DNA of 64,000 bases from Clostridium tepidiprofundi DSM 19306 (lineage in GTDB: Bacteria; Bacillota; Clostridia; Clostridiales; Clostridiaceae). The stretch's first letter is position 1. Every line of letters starts with the position of its first letter. Below, one piece after another: positions 1 through 8,560 of this stretch. The position numbers and the translations under genes are program-made. A model generated the notes under the pieces. It did not search any database and had not been told where the DNA came from. It saw nothing but the letters and a program-made list of their open reading frames with translations. The stretch is taken from NCBI RefSeq assembly GCF_001594005.1, contig NZ_LTBA01000006.1:1-64000 (forward strand), given 5' to 3'.

Positions 1-239
1 ATTGGCATTTGGATTTTACGTTTAAAGATGATAAGAATACAACTATGAGCAAAAATGGAGCTAAGAACTTACAAATAGTAAAGAAAATTGCATTAGCAAT
101 TTTAAGAACAGTTCAGACTTTTTATAAGGTTAGTTTAAAAATGATAAGATTTAAACTCTCATTGGATTTTGAAAATGAAATTAGTACAATTTTTAAATTG
201 CTGAATGTTGAAGATCTAAAAAAAGCATTGAATAAGTAA
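1..239 (+). pseudogene. ISAs1-family transposase, C-terminal remnant
   Basis: Reading from base 3 the frame gives WHLDFTFKDDKN, then KNLQIVKKIAL. This matches the conserved C-terminal block of ISAs1-family (IS4-like DDE) transposases, HW-x-LDV-x-FKEDK followed by N-x-x-x-x-RKIAL. The usual N-terminal two thirds are not in the window; the left edge may cut it or it may be lost. It runs toward the shortened 3' end of motA on the other strand, which suggests that an insertion here broke the flagellar operon. The family call is firm; whether the element is complete to the left cannot be seen. Confidence 0.75.
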
Positions 240-282
240 AAAAATTACAATAAAAACTTCCTAGCTGTAGGATAAAGTTTTA

Positions 283-942
283 CTAGGTTATCGTGTCTTG
301 TCCTGATTTATACTTTAAATTTGTTGCTAAAGGTATTAAAATCAAATTAGCAAGAATTGAACCATAAAACGTAGTAACTAATGCTGTTGACATACCTGAT
401 GCAAGATTAGAAGCATCGCTCAAATTAGCAAGCATCTGTATTAAACCTACCAGTGTTCCTACCATACCAAAAGCTGGTGCATAGGCCCCCCAAGTTTGAA
501 GTAAATTTGAACTATCTTCATGCCTTCTATCCATTTCATTTATTTCAAGTTCAAGTATATTTTTAATGACATCGGGTTCTATACCATCAACAACCATTTG
601 AAGACCTTTTTTTATAAATTCATCTTCAATATTGTTTATCTCATCTTCAAGAGAAAGCAATCCTTCTCTTCTTGCTTTTCTTGACAAATTTGTAAAATTG
701 TTTATGATATCCGTATTAGACATCGAATTTTCCTTAAATGTTTGCCCAATAACTTTAAACATATTTTTTATCTGAGGCATAGGATAAGTAATCAATATTG
801 CAGCAAACGAGCCACCAACCGTAATTGCAAATGACTGTGGGCTTATAAAGGCAGCATAACTTCCTCCAGTAACAATTGCCCATACTATAAGTCCAATTCC
901 TATAACCAAACCTAATATGGTTAAAATATCATTCTTTTTCAT
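283..942 (-). CDS. motA: Flagellar motor stator MotA, C-terminally truncated
   Basis: Proton- or sodium-conducting stator subunit of the flagellar motor, an inner-membrane protein that pairs with MotB. The 219 residues contain the N-terminal helices (ILGLVIGIGLIVWAI), the cytoplasmic loop with the charged stretch RKARREGLLSLE, and the last two membrane segments (GAYAPAFGMVGTLVGLI; GSILANLILIPLATNLKYKS). Family members are usually 255-270 residues. About 40 C-terminal residues (the part after NLKxKS that continues with a helix and IQSG-type motif) are missing, and motB does not follow. The frame ends in unrelated sequence 44 bases from an ISAs1 transposase remnant. It is the last gene of the flagellar operon; the flbD gene often found between flgE and motA is absent. 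Probably non-functional unless completed elsewhere. Confidence 0.88.
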   Translation of the reverse strand: MKKNDILTILGLVIGIGLIVWAIVTGGSYAAFISPQSFAITVGGSFAAILITYPMPQIKNMFKVIGQTFKENSMSNTDIINNFTNLSRKARREGLLSLEDEINNIEDEFIKKGLQMVVDGIEPDVIKNILELEINEMDRRHEDSSNLLQTWGAYAPAFGMVGTLVGLIQMLANLSDASNLASGMSTALVTTFYGSILANLILIPLATNLKYKSGQDTIT

Positions 943-1018
943 AAGATCACCTCACGCAAGAATTTATCATGAAGAAAAGAGAATACTTCAAGTATTTCTC
1001 CTCTCTCCATTAAAGTAC

Positions 1019-2668
1019 TTATCTCTTAAGGTTAATGATATCTTGAAGAATTTCATCCCCTGTCGAAATCATTTTAGAACTAGCTTGAAATGCTCTGCTA
1101 GTAACAATCATATCTGTAAATTGTTCTGCAAGATCTACATTTGACATCTCAAGCATACCTTGAAGCATATCTCCATACCCATGACTATTATCATACTTTC
1201 TATCACAACCAAAACCACTTATTACATTTGGGACTCCTGAATTTGCAGTATTTTGATAGAGATTTTTTCCTAATTTCTTTAATCCAGCTGGATTTTTGAA
1301 TATAGATTTTGCTATTTGACCTAATGCACTTACACTACCATCCTCCATTACAGCTTTGATAATACCATTTTTTTCAATACTAAAACTCATAACTTTTTGT
1401 TCCCTATAGCCTGTATCATATGGAAGTAACGTAATCTCATTAATCTCATTAACATCCATATTTTTAGCATCGACAGTAATACCATCTACCTTAAACGTTT
1501 TCGAAACATCATATTGTTTACTTGTCCAATTTTCGCCATCAAAACTATAAACACACTTTTTATTAGAAGCATCCCCTATACATTTTACATACAATGTTTT
1601 AGGCTCAGTTCCTATATATTTACCACTAATATTACAATTTCCGTCATTACCATCTAAATCTTTCATAGCTGTACTACTAGAAAACTCCGAAGCAGATGAT
1701 TGCTTACCAGATGCAACTGATATAACCCATGTATCACCATTTGTTGCTGCCACTCCTGTTGTATCTATTGTGATACCATCCACTCCATCTTCATCTATGC
1801 TTGTCCAAGACTCATCGCCTTCTTTTCTGTATTGAAAATCGCTACCATTATACCTGACAAATATAGCTTGTGCATTTACATCTCCAGTATAAATTCCCGT
1901 TACTTTTGGAGAACCTACTGTTGATTTATTAACTGCTATCTTTTTCATATTTACAGGTGCTGAAAACTTAGTCGGTTGATTATATGCTCTAAGTGAATCC
2001 GGTATTCTCAATGGAATCAACTGATTTCTTTCAACTTTTAAGTTAGGATCATCTGCATTAACAAAATTAATTATCGGATCCTTTTTACCCGCAACTTCAA
2101 CATAATTCGCATAATCTATACTATCTCTATTGTTAACTGATATACTCTCTCCATCTAAACTTTTATCAGTTGTACCAGTCAATGCATACCCTAAAACCCT
2201 ATATCCATCAGATGTCAATAGATTACCATCATAATCCAAAGTTAAAGAACCATCACGTGTATAATTAATCTTCATATCATGTGAATCTCCAATAGTATGT
2301 GAACTAGCATTTATTTCTACCCCATTTGATTCACCAAAAGGAAGTTTTCCTCTTCCAACCATAAGATACCCTTCACCATCAATAGCAACATCCAAATTTC
2401 TTCCGCTTGGCTGCATAAACCCTTGTTTCATAATAGAATCAATACCAGCAATCCTAACACCTAACCCAACCTGTGATGGATTAGTACCTCCTTGATTTAA
2501 TCCTGGTGCTATAGCACTAGTTAAGTTTTGACTTAACATATCTTGAAATCTTACTCTAGAAGCTTTAAAAGCTGTTGTTCCAACATTTGCAACATTATTA
2601 CCTATTACATCAAGTTTCGTCTGATTAACTTTCATACCAGATATTCCTGAATAAAGCGATCTTAACAA
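1019..2668 (-). CDS. flgE: Flagellar hook protein FlgE
   Basis: Structural subunit of the flagellar hook, exported through the flagellar type III apparatus. The N-terminus carries the rod/hook motif (LYSGISGMKVNQTKLDVIGNN, about residues 5-25) and the C-terminus the matching coiled-coil segment (SNVDLAEQFTDMIVTSRAFQ), the two halves of the D0 domain. At 549 residues it is longer than the roughly 400 of Salmonella FlgE. The extra length is a central insertion (about 250-415) holding two similar modules, GIYTGD...IFVRY...WTS...DGITID and GKYIGT...LYVKC...WTS...VDGITVD. A GGAGGGG ribosome site lies just before the ATG. It sits between a small flagellar-operon gene and motA. Confidence 0.95.
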   Translation of the reverse strand: MLRSLYSGISGMKVNQTKLDVIGNNVANVGTTAFKASRVRFQDMLSQNLTSAIAPGLNQGGTNPSQVGLGVRIAGIDSIMKQGFMQPSGRNLDVAIDGEGYLMVGRGKLPFGESNGVEINASSHTIGDSHDMKINYTRDGSLTLDYDGNLLTSDGYRVLGYALTGTTDKSLDGESISVNNRDSIDYANYVEVAGKKDPIINFVNADDPNLKVERNQLIPLRIPDSLRAYNQPTKFSAPVNMKKIAVNKSTVGSPKVTGIYTGDVNAQAIFVRYNGSDFQYRKEGDESWTSIDEDGVDGITIDTTGVAATNGDTWVISVASGKQSSASEFSSSTAMKDLDGNDGNCNISGKYIGTEPKTLYVKCIGDASNKKCVYSFDGENWTSKQYDVSKTFKVDGITVDAKNMDVNEINEITLLPYDTGYREQKVMSFSIEKNGIIKAVMEDGSVSALGQIAKSIFKNPAGLKKLGKNLYQNTANSGVPNVISGFGCDRKYDNSHGYGDMLQGMLEMSNVDLAEQFTDMIVTSRAFQASSKMISTGDEILQDIINLKR

Positions 2669-2775
2669 TTATATCCCCTCCAAATAATTAATTACTACAA
2701 CTTTTGAGGATAGTGCAGTATGCTTCGCTTCAGTCATTCCGCAAAGCAAAGACCTCCAAACTTAGTCGGTCCAGT
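2669..2775. repeat. 107-bp gap with a dispersed repeat
   Basis: The flagellar genes are otherwise tightly packed, but this gap holds a sequence (about 2731-2777) resembling segments at 12671-12718 and 60933-60980. The shared pattern is a TCnTTTCGCTAAAGCAAA-like core followed by ACTTnAGnnnnnGAnTCT. This copy is the most diverged. The repeat has no obvious coding potential. Confidence 0.4.
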
Positions 2776-3171
2776 CTATAACAACACTACACTATCTATA
2801 TTCGTAAAAACATTTTCTTTACTACTGTTTTTATCTACGGCAGTAATAATAGTTCTATTCTTTATGCTTGTTATTAAAGCTAAATTTTTATATAATATCA
2901 AACACTCTTTTGCTCCTTTATTCTTTGCTTTATTTATACCCTCATTGATTTTATTCATATCTTCTTTTGTTAAATTAATATTTCTTTGCTCTAATCTCTG
3001 CTTTGCATGATTCGATATCTTAAAGTTATCTTTTTTGCTAATTTCCTGTTGCAAAACATCTATAAAACTAGATTTATTATTCTGAATAAATCTACTGTTT
3101 TTAGTGGAAAAAATATCACACTCACCAAAATTTTTGACCCTATATATTTTCCCATTTATTATGCTATTCAT
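2776..3171 (-). CDS. Flagellar operon protein (TIGR02530-like)
   Basis: Small conserved protein found between flgD and flgE in Gram-positive flagellar operons; its exact role is not established. The 131 residues include the typical segment NHAKQRLEQRNINLTKEDMNKI and the end ITAVDKNSSKENVFTNIDSVV. I start it at the ATG at 3171 (MNSIINGKIY), whose first bases overlap the flgD stop (ATGAATAG), as expected for coupled genes. An ATG at 3195 would add eight residues. The family name is given from memory of this operon position and motif. Confidence 0.85.
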   Translation of the reverse strand: MNSIINGKIYRVKNFGECDIFSTKNSRFIQNNKSSFIDVLQQEISKKDNFKISNHAKQRLEQRNINLTKEDMNKINEGINKAKNKGAKECLILYKNLALITSIKNRTIITAVDKNSSKENVFTNIDSVVLL

Positions 3172-4087
3172 TTCTATCACTAACCTTAACAACATCAGAA
3201 CTAATAAAGTTTTTAGAATGAGGCTCTACATGTTTAATTTCTAATGACCATTCCCTGTCTATGATTGGACTTTCTTTTGGAAGCTCAAACCCTAATCCTC
3301 TAACCTTATCACCTTTATTATATTGTTTCCAATTTTTGTCATCATCCACTCTATACTCATATATTTCTTTTGCCTTGTTATATCTAAAATGGAGATTCAT
3401 ATCCTTTTTATCAGTATAATCACCTGATACTTCAACTATATCGGTACTACTTCCATCTAAACATACCATCTTCTCTAATACATGTTTGCCAATAACATCA
3501 ATATTCAAATAAACATTTTCATTATCTCTGTATACATAATTCACCTTACCTATACTCAATTCATTATCTTTTAATAAACTATCGCTAACTTCAACCTCTT
3601 TTCCAATAAAGGCCGACGAAAGAAGTAAATTTAAATTATTATTCAAACTACTTATTATTGGATTTGGTGTATCAATAACATCTGAAACATCTCTAAAATT
3701 AAATTCCTTTTTAATCATTTTATTATCTTCTCTAACTAGTACATTTAATAAAATATCATCCCCTTTTTTTACAACGCTTTGTACTTGTCCCCCATACTGT
3801 CTTCCTAAATCATCATAAGAATTTAAAGCAACAGTTTTACCGACAAGTGAATATGCACTCTGATAAGACATAGTAGTATTTAAATTTGTCATCTGCTCCA
3901 ATGCTGCAAATTGTGCCATTTGAGATATAAACTCCGTTGAATCTGAAGGATTCATAGGGTTCTGATATTTAAGCTGAGCAGTCAATATTTTTAAGAAAGC
4001 ATTTTTACCAAGTTCATTACCTTTTTTAACAATTTTGGTACCTCTATTCGTCGCACCATTATAAACGTGCACCTTACTTACTGACAT
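3164..4087 (-). CDS. flgD: Flagellar hook capping protein FlgD
   Basis: Scaffold that caps the growing hook and lets FlgE polymerise. The hallmark N-terminal region FLKILTAQLKYQNPMNP followed by DSTEFISQMAQFAALEQM is present near residues 30-65. The C-terminal half is a longer beta-rich region than in enterobacterial FlgD and ends near the flagellar-operon gene. The start is set at the ATG at 4087 because GGGGGTGAT lies just before it; an upstream ATG at 4117 would overlap the fliK stop and lacks a ribosome site. It lies between fliK and the small flagellar-operon gene. Confidence 0.93.
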   Translation of the reverse strand: MSVSKVHVYNGATNRGTKIVKKGNELGKNAFLKILTAQLKYQNPMNPSDSTEFISQMAQFAALEQMTNLNTTMSYQSAYSLVGKTVALNSYDDLGRQYGGQVQSVVKKGDDILLNVLVREDNKMIKKEFNFRDVSDVIDTPNPIISSLNNNLNLLLSSAFIGKEVEVSDSLLKDNELSIGKVNYVYRDNENVYLNIDVIGKHVLEKMVCLDGSSTDIVEVSGDYTDKKDMNLHFRYNKAKEIYEYRVDDDKNWKQYNKGDKVRGLGFELPKESPIIDREWSLEIKHVEPHSKNFISSDVVKVSDRNE

Positions 4088-4109
4088 TTTATCACCCCCG
4101 CAACACACA

Positions 4110-5549
4110 TTACACAAAAGCGTTTACATTTCCATGAAAATACTTAGCTCCCATATCTGTAATTTCATCATTATCTAAATCTATCTCAGCAAAATTCATA
4201 GAACTTTTATTGTCTTGTCTACTTTCCCTACCATTACCAAACTGTTGATTAAAAAAATTCGATTCATCATTATTAAGATTTATGTCAATATTTTCAATCC
4301 TTATTTCAGATGAATTAATCTTATCTGTGATATTTTGCATATTTGCATTTAATAAATTAAATGTCTCTTTATTTGATGCAGATATTTGCGCCTTCATTAC
4401 ACCTGAATCCATGGTTACTTTAATCATTATTTCACCAAGCTCTTTGGGCATAATCTTAACAGATAAATTTTTAAGCCCATTTTCATTCATAAACTTGACT
4501 GATTTAACAATATCACCAACAAAATTGCTTTTATTAATTATAATAGGCTTAACATACTTCGTATTACCAAAATCTCTTAGCTCAAAAGTTTTAAACTGGT
4601 TCATAAAATTGACATTCTTTTTAAGCCGCTCTGCCTTGTTATTTTCATGAATAATACTCTTTAATAATTTATTATCGTCCGATAATAAATTGTCTGATTT
4701 TTTTAAATCATTATTGTTAACAAACAATTCATTTCTAAGATTAAAATTATTATTTGATTTAGTATTAACTTTAGTAATAAAATCTTTCTTACTATTTTTA
4801 TTACCCATATCAATGAGTTTTTTCTGTTTAATACCTTCATTAATGTTCTTATATTCTTCATGCATATCAACTAATTCTTTTTTAATTGCACTAATTATAT
4901 CTTTCAATACACTAGTTTCGACATTGTTCGTATGATTTTCCAAACTAAGACTTTGCATATTATTCATTAAATCTTTAAGTTTAGCATTATCCAAGTTCGT
5001 TATGTCATTATTAGAAATGATATTAAGTAACTTGCTCATAATATCTTTTGATGTCTCTTCAGCAATATTTTTACGAATTCCCTGCACTTTTAAACTGTTT
5101 ATTATCATATTTTTAATTTCTACATCATTATCTTTTATTAAGTCAAGTAATTTAATTTTATACTTGTCACCAGCTTTATCATCTAAAACAACACAGTATT
5201 TCTTTAAACCCATTTCATTCAAAAGAGCTAGTATTTCATCATACACCTCTTTTCTTTTTACGTTTGTTTTAGTATTATCTTTCGTTTCTTTACAAATATT
5301 ATTATTGGTGTTATTATTGGTAGTATTTTTATCTGTTTTATCACTTACATATTCCATTTTTTTATCATGTTTTGCATTTTTCTTGCATTTTTCTTCAGTC
5401 ACTGAGTTATTAGAAGACTTATCTTCTTTTTTGGATTTCTTGAGTATACTTTTAAAATTACCCTTATTGGTAGTTTCTACATTTTTGATATTTTTAGTGT
5501 TTACAGTATTCCTAATATTTTTCACAGAAACATTTGAGATATTAATCAT
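4110..5549 (-). CDS. fliK: Flagellar hook-length control protein FliK
   Basis: Secreted molecular ruler that switches the export apparatus from hook to filament substrates. The first 330 residues are low-complexity, rich in Asn, Lys, Asp and Ser, as usual for the ruler part. The C-terminal Flg_hook domain (about 360-440) has NLSVKIMPKELGEIMIKVTM and then AQISASNKETFNLLNANM, the conserved L-x-P-x-x-LG-x-hxV pattern. The start codon overlaps the fliJ stop by one base (TAATG) behind AGGAGGTGAT. The length of 479 residues is normal. Confidence 0.92.
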   Translation of the reverse strand: MINISNVSVKNIRNTVNTKNIKNVETTNKGNFKSILKKSKKEDKSSNNSVTEEKCKKNAKHDKKMEYVSDKTDKNTTNNNTNNNICKETKDNTKTNVKRKEVYDEILALLNEMGLKKYCVVLDDKAGDKYKIKLLDLIKDNDVEIKNMIINSLKVQGIRKNIAEETSKDIMSKLLNIISNNDITNLDNAKLKDLMNNMQSLSLENHTNNVETSVLKDIISAIKKELVDMHEEYKNINEGIKQKKLIDMGNKNSKKDFITKVNTKSNNNFNLRNELFVNNNDLKKSDNLLSDDNKLLKSIIHENNKAERLKKNVNFMNQFKTFELRDFGNTKYVKPIIINKSNFVGDIVKSVKFMNENGLKNLSVKIMPKELGEIMIKVTMDSGVMKAQISASNKETFNLLNANMQNITDKINSSEIRIENIDINLNNDESNFFNQQFGNGRESRQDNKSSMNFAEIDLDNDEITDMGAKYFHGNVNAFV

Positions 5550-5998
5550 TATGTATCACCTCCTTTCAAATTTTTCCTAACATACGCGTAAAGTGCAAAC
5601 TCATCATTGTTTTTCTGTTCAATCATATTTTGTTCTTGAATAAATTGCTGTCTTTGTTTATCCTTTAATGTTTCAACTATTTTTCTCTCTATTTGTTTAT
5701 TTTTGAGCATTTCTCTTTTCTCTTCAAGAATCATTTTTTTGCTATCCAATTCTGAATTTTCATTATCAATACACCTACTTAATGTATCAAGATATTTCAG
5801 TTTCAATTTTCTATCAACTGTATCTTCTTTACCGTTAAAGCAAGAATACCTACTAAACTTTTCCTCTAATTGTTTTATCTTAAGTTTTGAATCTTCAATA
5901 TCACTTACTGCCTTTCTAAACTCAATCTTGCTCTGTTCTTCAAGGCTAATCTTCATGTCTAATATCTTCTGAAGTCTAAATTTAAAAACTTGTTCCAT
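5549..5998 (-). CDS. fliJ: Flagellar export chaperone FliJ
   Basis: Coiled-coil protein of the flagellar export ATPase complex, which in other bacteria inserts into the FliI ring and helps deliver substrates. The 149 residues are almost entirely helical heptads (FRLQKILDMKISLEEQSKIEF at the N-terminus; EKREMLKNKQIERKIVETLK later), and the protein starts with the family-typical F-x-FRLQKIL. It overlaps fliK by one base. Unusually, it is separated from fliI by about 440 bases of repeat sequence. Confidence 0.88.
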   Translation of the reverse strand: MEQVFKFRLQKILDMKISLEEQSKIEFRKAVSDIEDSKLKIKQLEEKFSRYSCFNGKEDTVDRKLKLKYLDTLSRCIDNENSELDSKKMILEEKREMLKNKQIERKIVETLKDKQRQQFIQEQNMIEQKNNDEFALYAYVRKNLKGGDT

Positions 5999-6443
5999 GT
6001 TAACACCCCCACAAAGGATTAGGGACTAGTCTCCAGCTTATCTAATCCCAAATCTCTAGTCCCTAGTCTCCAGTCGCTAGTACAAATTTGACATCTACTT
6101 GCCAGTATCTGTACTTTAGGTACTAGAAGAAACAGGTGCTAAGGTACTAAGGTTCAAAGCTAGTTTGCTAGGTTACTAGAGGGCTAGACGACTAGTATAA
6201 ATTTGTGACTTGATTACTGTTCACTTATAACTAGCAAATGGTTTTTATATTGTATAAGAAATCGTGTAACGATTTTATCATCAACTAGCAACTAGCCAAC
6301 TAAAAAACTAGCAATCCCATTTCAAAAAAATTGCGAAACAGTTTCGAAATTAACTATCAGCTAATAAGTAGCTCTTTTATTATTCTAAGAAATTGCGAAG
6401 CAATTTCAACCTTTACTACTCTCTATTCCCTATCCACTATTCT
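5999..6443 (+). repeat. Degenerate CTAG-rich repeat inside the flagellar operon
   Basis: This 445-base gap between fliI and fliJ is dense in CTAG tetramers and in phrases such as CTAGTCTCCAG, CTAGTACAAATTTG, GCCAGTATCT, AGGTACTAG and GAGGGCTAGAC. The same phrases recur at 37751-38360 (same orientation) and 49490-50515 (reverse). The second half contains short palindromes of the type GAAATTGCGAAGCAATTTC. No believable gene lies here. It interrupts what is normally a tight fliI-fliJ junction and may affect operon read-through. Confidence 0.8.
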
Positions 6444-7778
6444 CTACTCAAAGTTTTCTACTATGTCATTAAACATACTCACAAGTTGGCTCACGCTTTC
6501 TTGGAATTCTGACTTTTCATTTATGCCTTGTTTTAAGTAGTTCTCAATTATTTCATAAAACTCAATAGCTTTATCTATTTTAGGATTACTTCCCTTAGAA
6601 TATGCACCTATATTGATTAAGTCTTCTGACTCCTTATATACTGCTAGAAGATCCCTAGCATATGAAGCTGCCTTCTTATGCTCTAAAAAAGATATCTCTG
6701 GCATAAGTCTGCTTACGCTACTTAAAATATCAATCGCTGGATAATGATTTTTAGCGGCAAGTGAACGAGACAACACAATATGTCCATCTAAAATTCCTCT
6801 AACAGCATCTGCTATAGGTTCGTTAAAATCATCTCCATCAACAAGTACAGTATAAAATGCTGTTATAGAGCCTTTATCTGACATACCTGCTCTTTCCATT
6901 AATCTAGGTAACATAGCAAAAACAGATGGCGTATACCCTTTTGTAGCTGGTGGTTCACCTATTGCTAATCCTACTTCCCGTTGTGCCATAGCAAATCTAG
7001 TAACTGAATCCATCATCAAAATAACTTTTTTACCTTTATCCCTAAAGTATTCTGCAATGGCAGTTGCTGTAAATGCTCCTTTCAACCTAACCAATGCTGG
7101 TTTATCAGACGTAGCACAAACAATAATAGACTTTTTTAATCCTTCTTCTCCTAAGTCTTTTTCAATAAAATCTCGTACTTCTCTTCCTCTTTCACCTATC
7201 AGTGCAATAACATTAACATCTGCTTTTGCTTCCCTTGCTATCATTCCAAGAAGAGTACTCTTTCCAACACCACTCCCCGCAAATATTCCAACTCTCTGAC
7301 CCTCTCCACAAGTAAGAAAGCCATCAATTGCCCTTACCCCCGTAGGAAGAACATCCTTTATTCTTCTCCTTTTTAACGGCTCAGGGGGAGAAGTATCTAA
7401 TGGATATGTTATGTACTTATCCAACTCAAAATTGCTTACATCAATTACATTACCAATACCATCTAATACTTGTCCGAACAGTTTATCTGAACATCTAACA
7501 CTAAGAGGTTTTCCTGATGGAACCACCCTACACCCTGGAGCAATACCAACCAGTTCTCCTAATGGCATTAAAAGCAAATGCTTGTCCCTAAAGCCAACTG
7601 TTTCACACGGTATCGGGTCATTATTTTTGTTAAAAACAGTACACACTTCTCCAATAAAAGATTCAATACCCTCAACTTCTACTGTAAGCCCTATAACTTG
7701 ATTTACTACTCCTTCTCTATAAATCATATCTATACCACTAATTTTTTCTATTGCACCATCAAAATCAAAGGATAGCAT
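6444..7778 (-). CDS. fliI: Flagellum-specific ATPase FliI
   Basis: ATPase of the flagellar type III export apparatus, related to F1-ATPase beta. It contains Walker A GIFAGSGVGKSTLLGM (about 166-180), the arginine/serine segment IALIGERGREVRDFIE, Walker B VILMMDSVTRFAMAQREVGLA, and GEPPATKGYTPSVFAMLPRLMERAG. The 444-residue length is normal. The ATG at 7778 is favoured over the TTG one codon earlier because GGAGAG is then spaced correctly. It is followed by a repeat-filled gap rather than directly by fliJ. Confidence 0.96.
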   Translation of the reverse strand: MLSFDFDGAIEKISGIDMIYREGVVNQVIGLTVEVEGIESFIGEVCTVFNKNNDPIPCETVGFRDKHLLLMPLGELVGIAPGCRVVPSGKPLSVRCSDKLFGQVLDGIGNVIDVSNFELDKYITYPLDTSPPEPLKRRRIKDVLPTGVRAIDGFLTCGEGQRVGIFAGSGVGKSTLLGMIAREAKADVNVIALIGERGREVRDFIEKDLGEEGLKKSIIVCATSDKPALVRLKGAFTATAIAEYFRDKGKKVILMMDSVTRFAMAQREVGLAIGEPPATKGYTPSVFAMLPRLMERAGMSDKGSITAFYTVLVDGDDFNEPIADAVRGILDGHIVLSRSLAAKNHYPAIDILSSVSRLMPEISFLEHKKAASYARDLLAVYKESEDLINIGAYSKGSNPKIDKAIEFYEIIENYLKQGINEKSEFQESVSQLVSMFNDIVENFE

Positions 7779-7792
7779 CAAATCTCTCCAAT

Positions 7793-8560
7793 CTATAATT
7801 CCATTAGAATTTCTTTTATTTTTTCTAATCCATATTCTAAATCCACCTTTAAAATCCCATTTTCCTTTTGAATTACAGCTTCAGTATGTGATAACAAACT
7901 ATCCTCAAGTACAAAAATTTCGCCCTTAAAATTAATTGAATTTTTCCATTCATATAACTTGCTTTTAATCTCATTATAATGCAATCCATTACACCTAATC
8001 ACTAAATTTCCAGAATCCTTAATTGTTTTAATAGTTTCTAAAATCAATGAATTTAAACCATCTTTATGTTGTAATTCCCTTTTTAATATTTCCTTTGAAA
8101 TTCCAATTATAACCTTTTTAATGTCATTCTCTCTATCTTTAAAGTATTCTTCATACTCATGCTTAGCTTGAATCAGCATATTACTTGCATTTTCAATTAT
8201 TGATTCTGCTTCACATTTAGCTTTTTCAATTGCTTCTCTGTATCCCTCTTTATAACCTAAATTTTTGCCATCATCATAGCCAATGCTCTTTCCTTTATTA
8301 TACCCTTCTTCATATCCCTTTTGATAAGCCTCTTTCTTTATCTTTGAAACCTCAGATACAGCATTTAGTTTAATTGTATTAGCTTCCTTAATCGCATCAT
8401 CCATAATTTTTTTTAACTCATTTTCATTGTCATTTGTAGTCATAATATTATTCTTTTGTTTGAAACCATTATAAAGACTCATTTCATAAAGTGTATCAAT
8501 TACTGCTGCACCATCTTCAATAACTCTATTGCTTTTGATTACATTATACGATGATTGCAT
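7793..8560 (-). CDS. fliH: Flagellar assembly protein FliH
   Basis: Regulator and stator of the FliI ATPase in the export apparatus. Two family features are visible: a middle region with Gly-rich heptads (KKEAYQKGYEEGYNKGKSIG, then GYKEGYREAIEKAK), typical of the FliH/YscL coiled-coil with GxxxG repeats, and a C-terminal domain with VIGISKEILKRELQ and NLVIRCNGLHY. The ATG at 8560 follows AGAGGTGG at good spacing and overlaps the fliG end by 17 bases; a GTG at 8569 would have almost no spacing. Confidence 0.92.
   Translation of the reverse strand: MQSSYNVIKSNRVIEDGAAVIDTLYEMSLYNGFKQKNNIMTTNDNENELKKIMDDAIKEANTIKLNAVSEVSKIKKEAYQKGYEEGYNKGKSIGYDDGKNLGYKEGYREAIEKAKCEAESIIENASNMLIQAKHEYEEYFKDRENDIKKVIIGISKEILKRELQHKDGLNSLILETIKTIKDSGNLVIRCNGLHYNEIKSKLYEWKNSINFKGEIFVLEDSLLSHTEAVIQKENGILKVDLEYGLEKIKEILMEL

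Noticed and set aside
2720-3010. Plus-strand open frame of 96 residues opposite the flagellar-operon gene
   Set aside because: Its codons mirror the well-supported minus-strand gene, and it has no ribosome site or family motif.
4282-5580. Several plus-strand hydrophobic open frames opposite fliK
   Set aside because: They are antisense shadows of the Asn/Lys-rich FliK ruler region, which reads as Leu/Phe-rich on the other strand.
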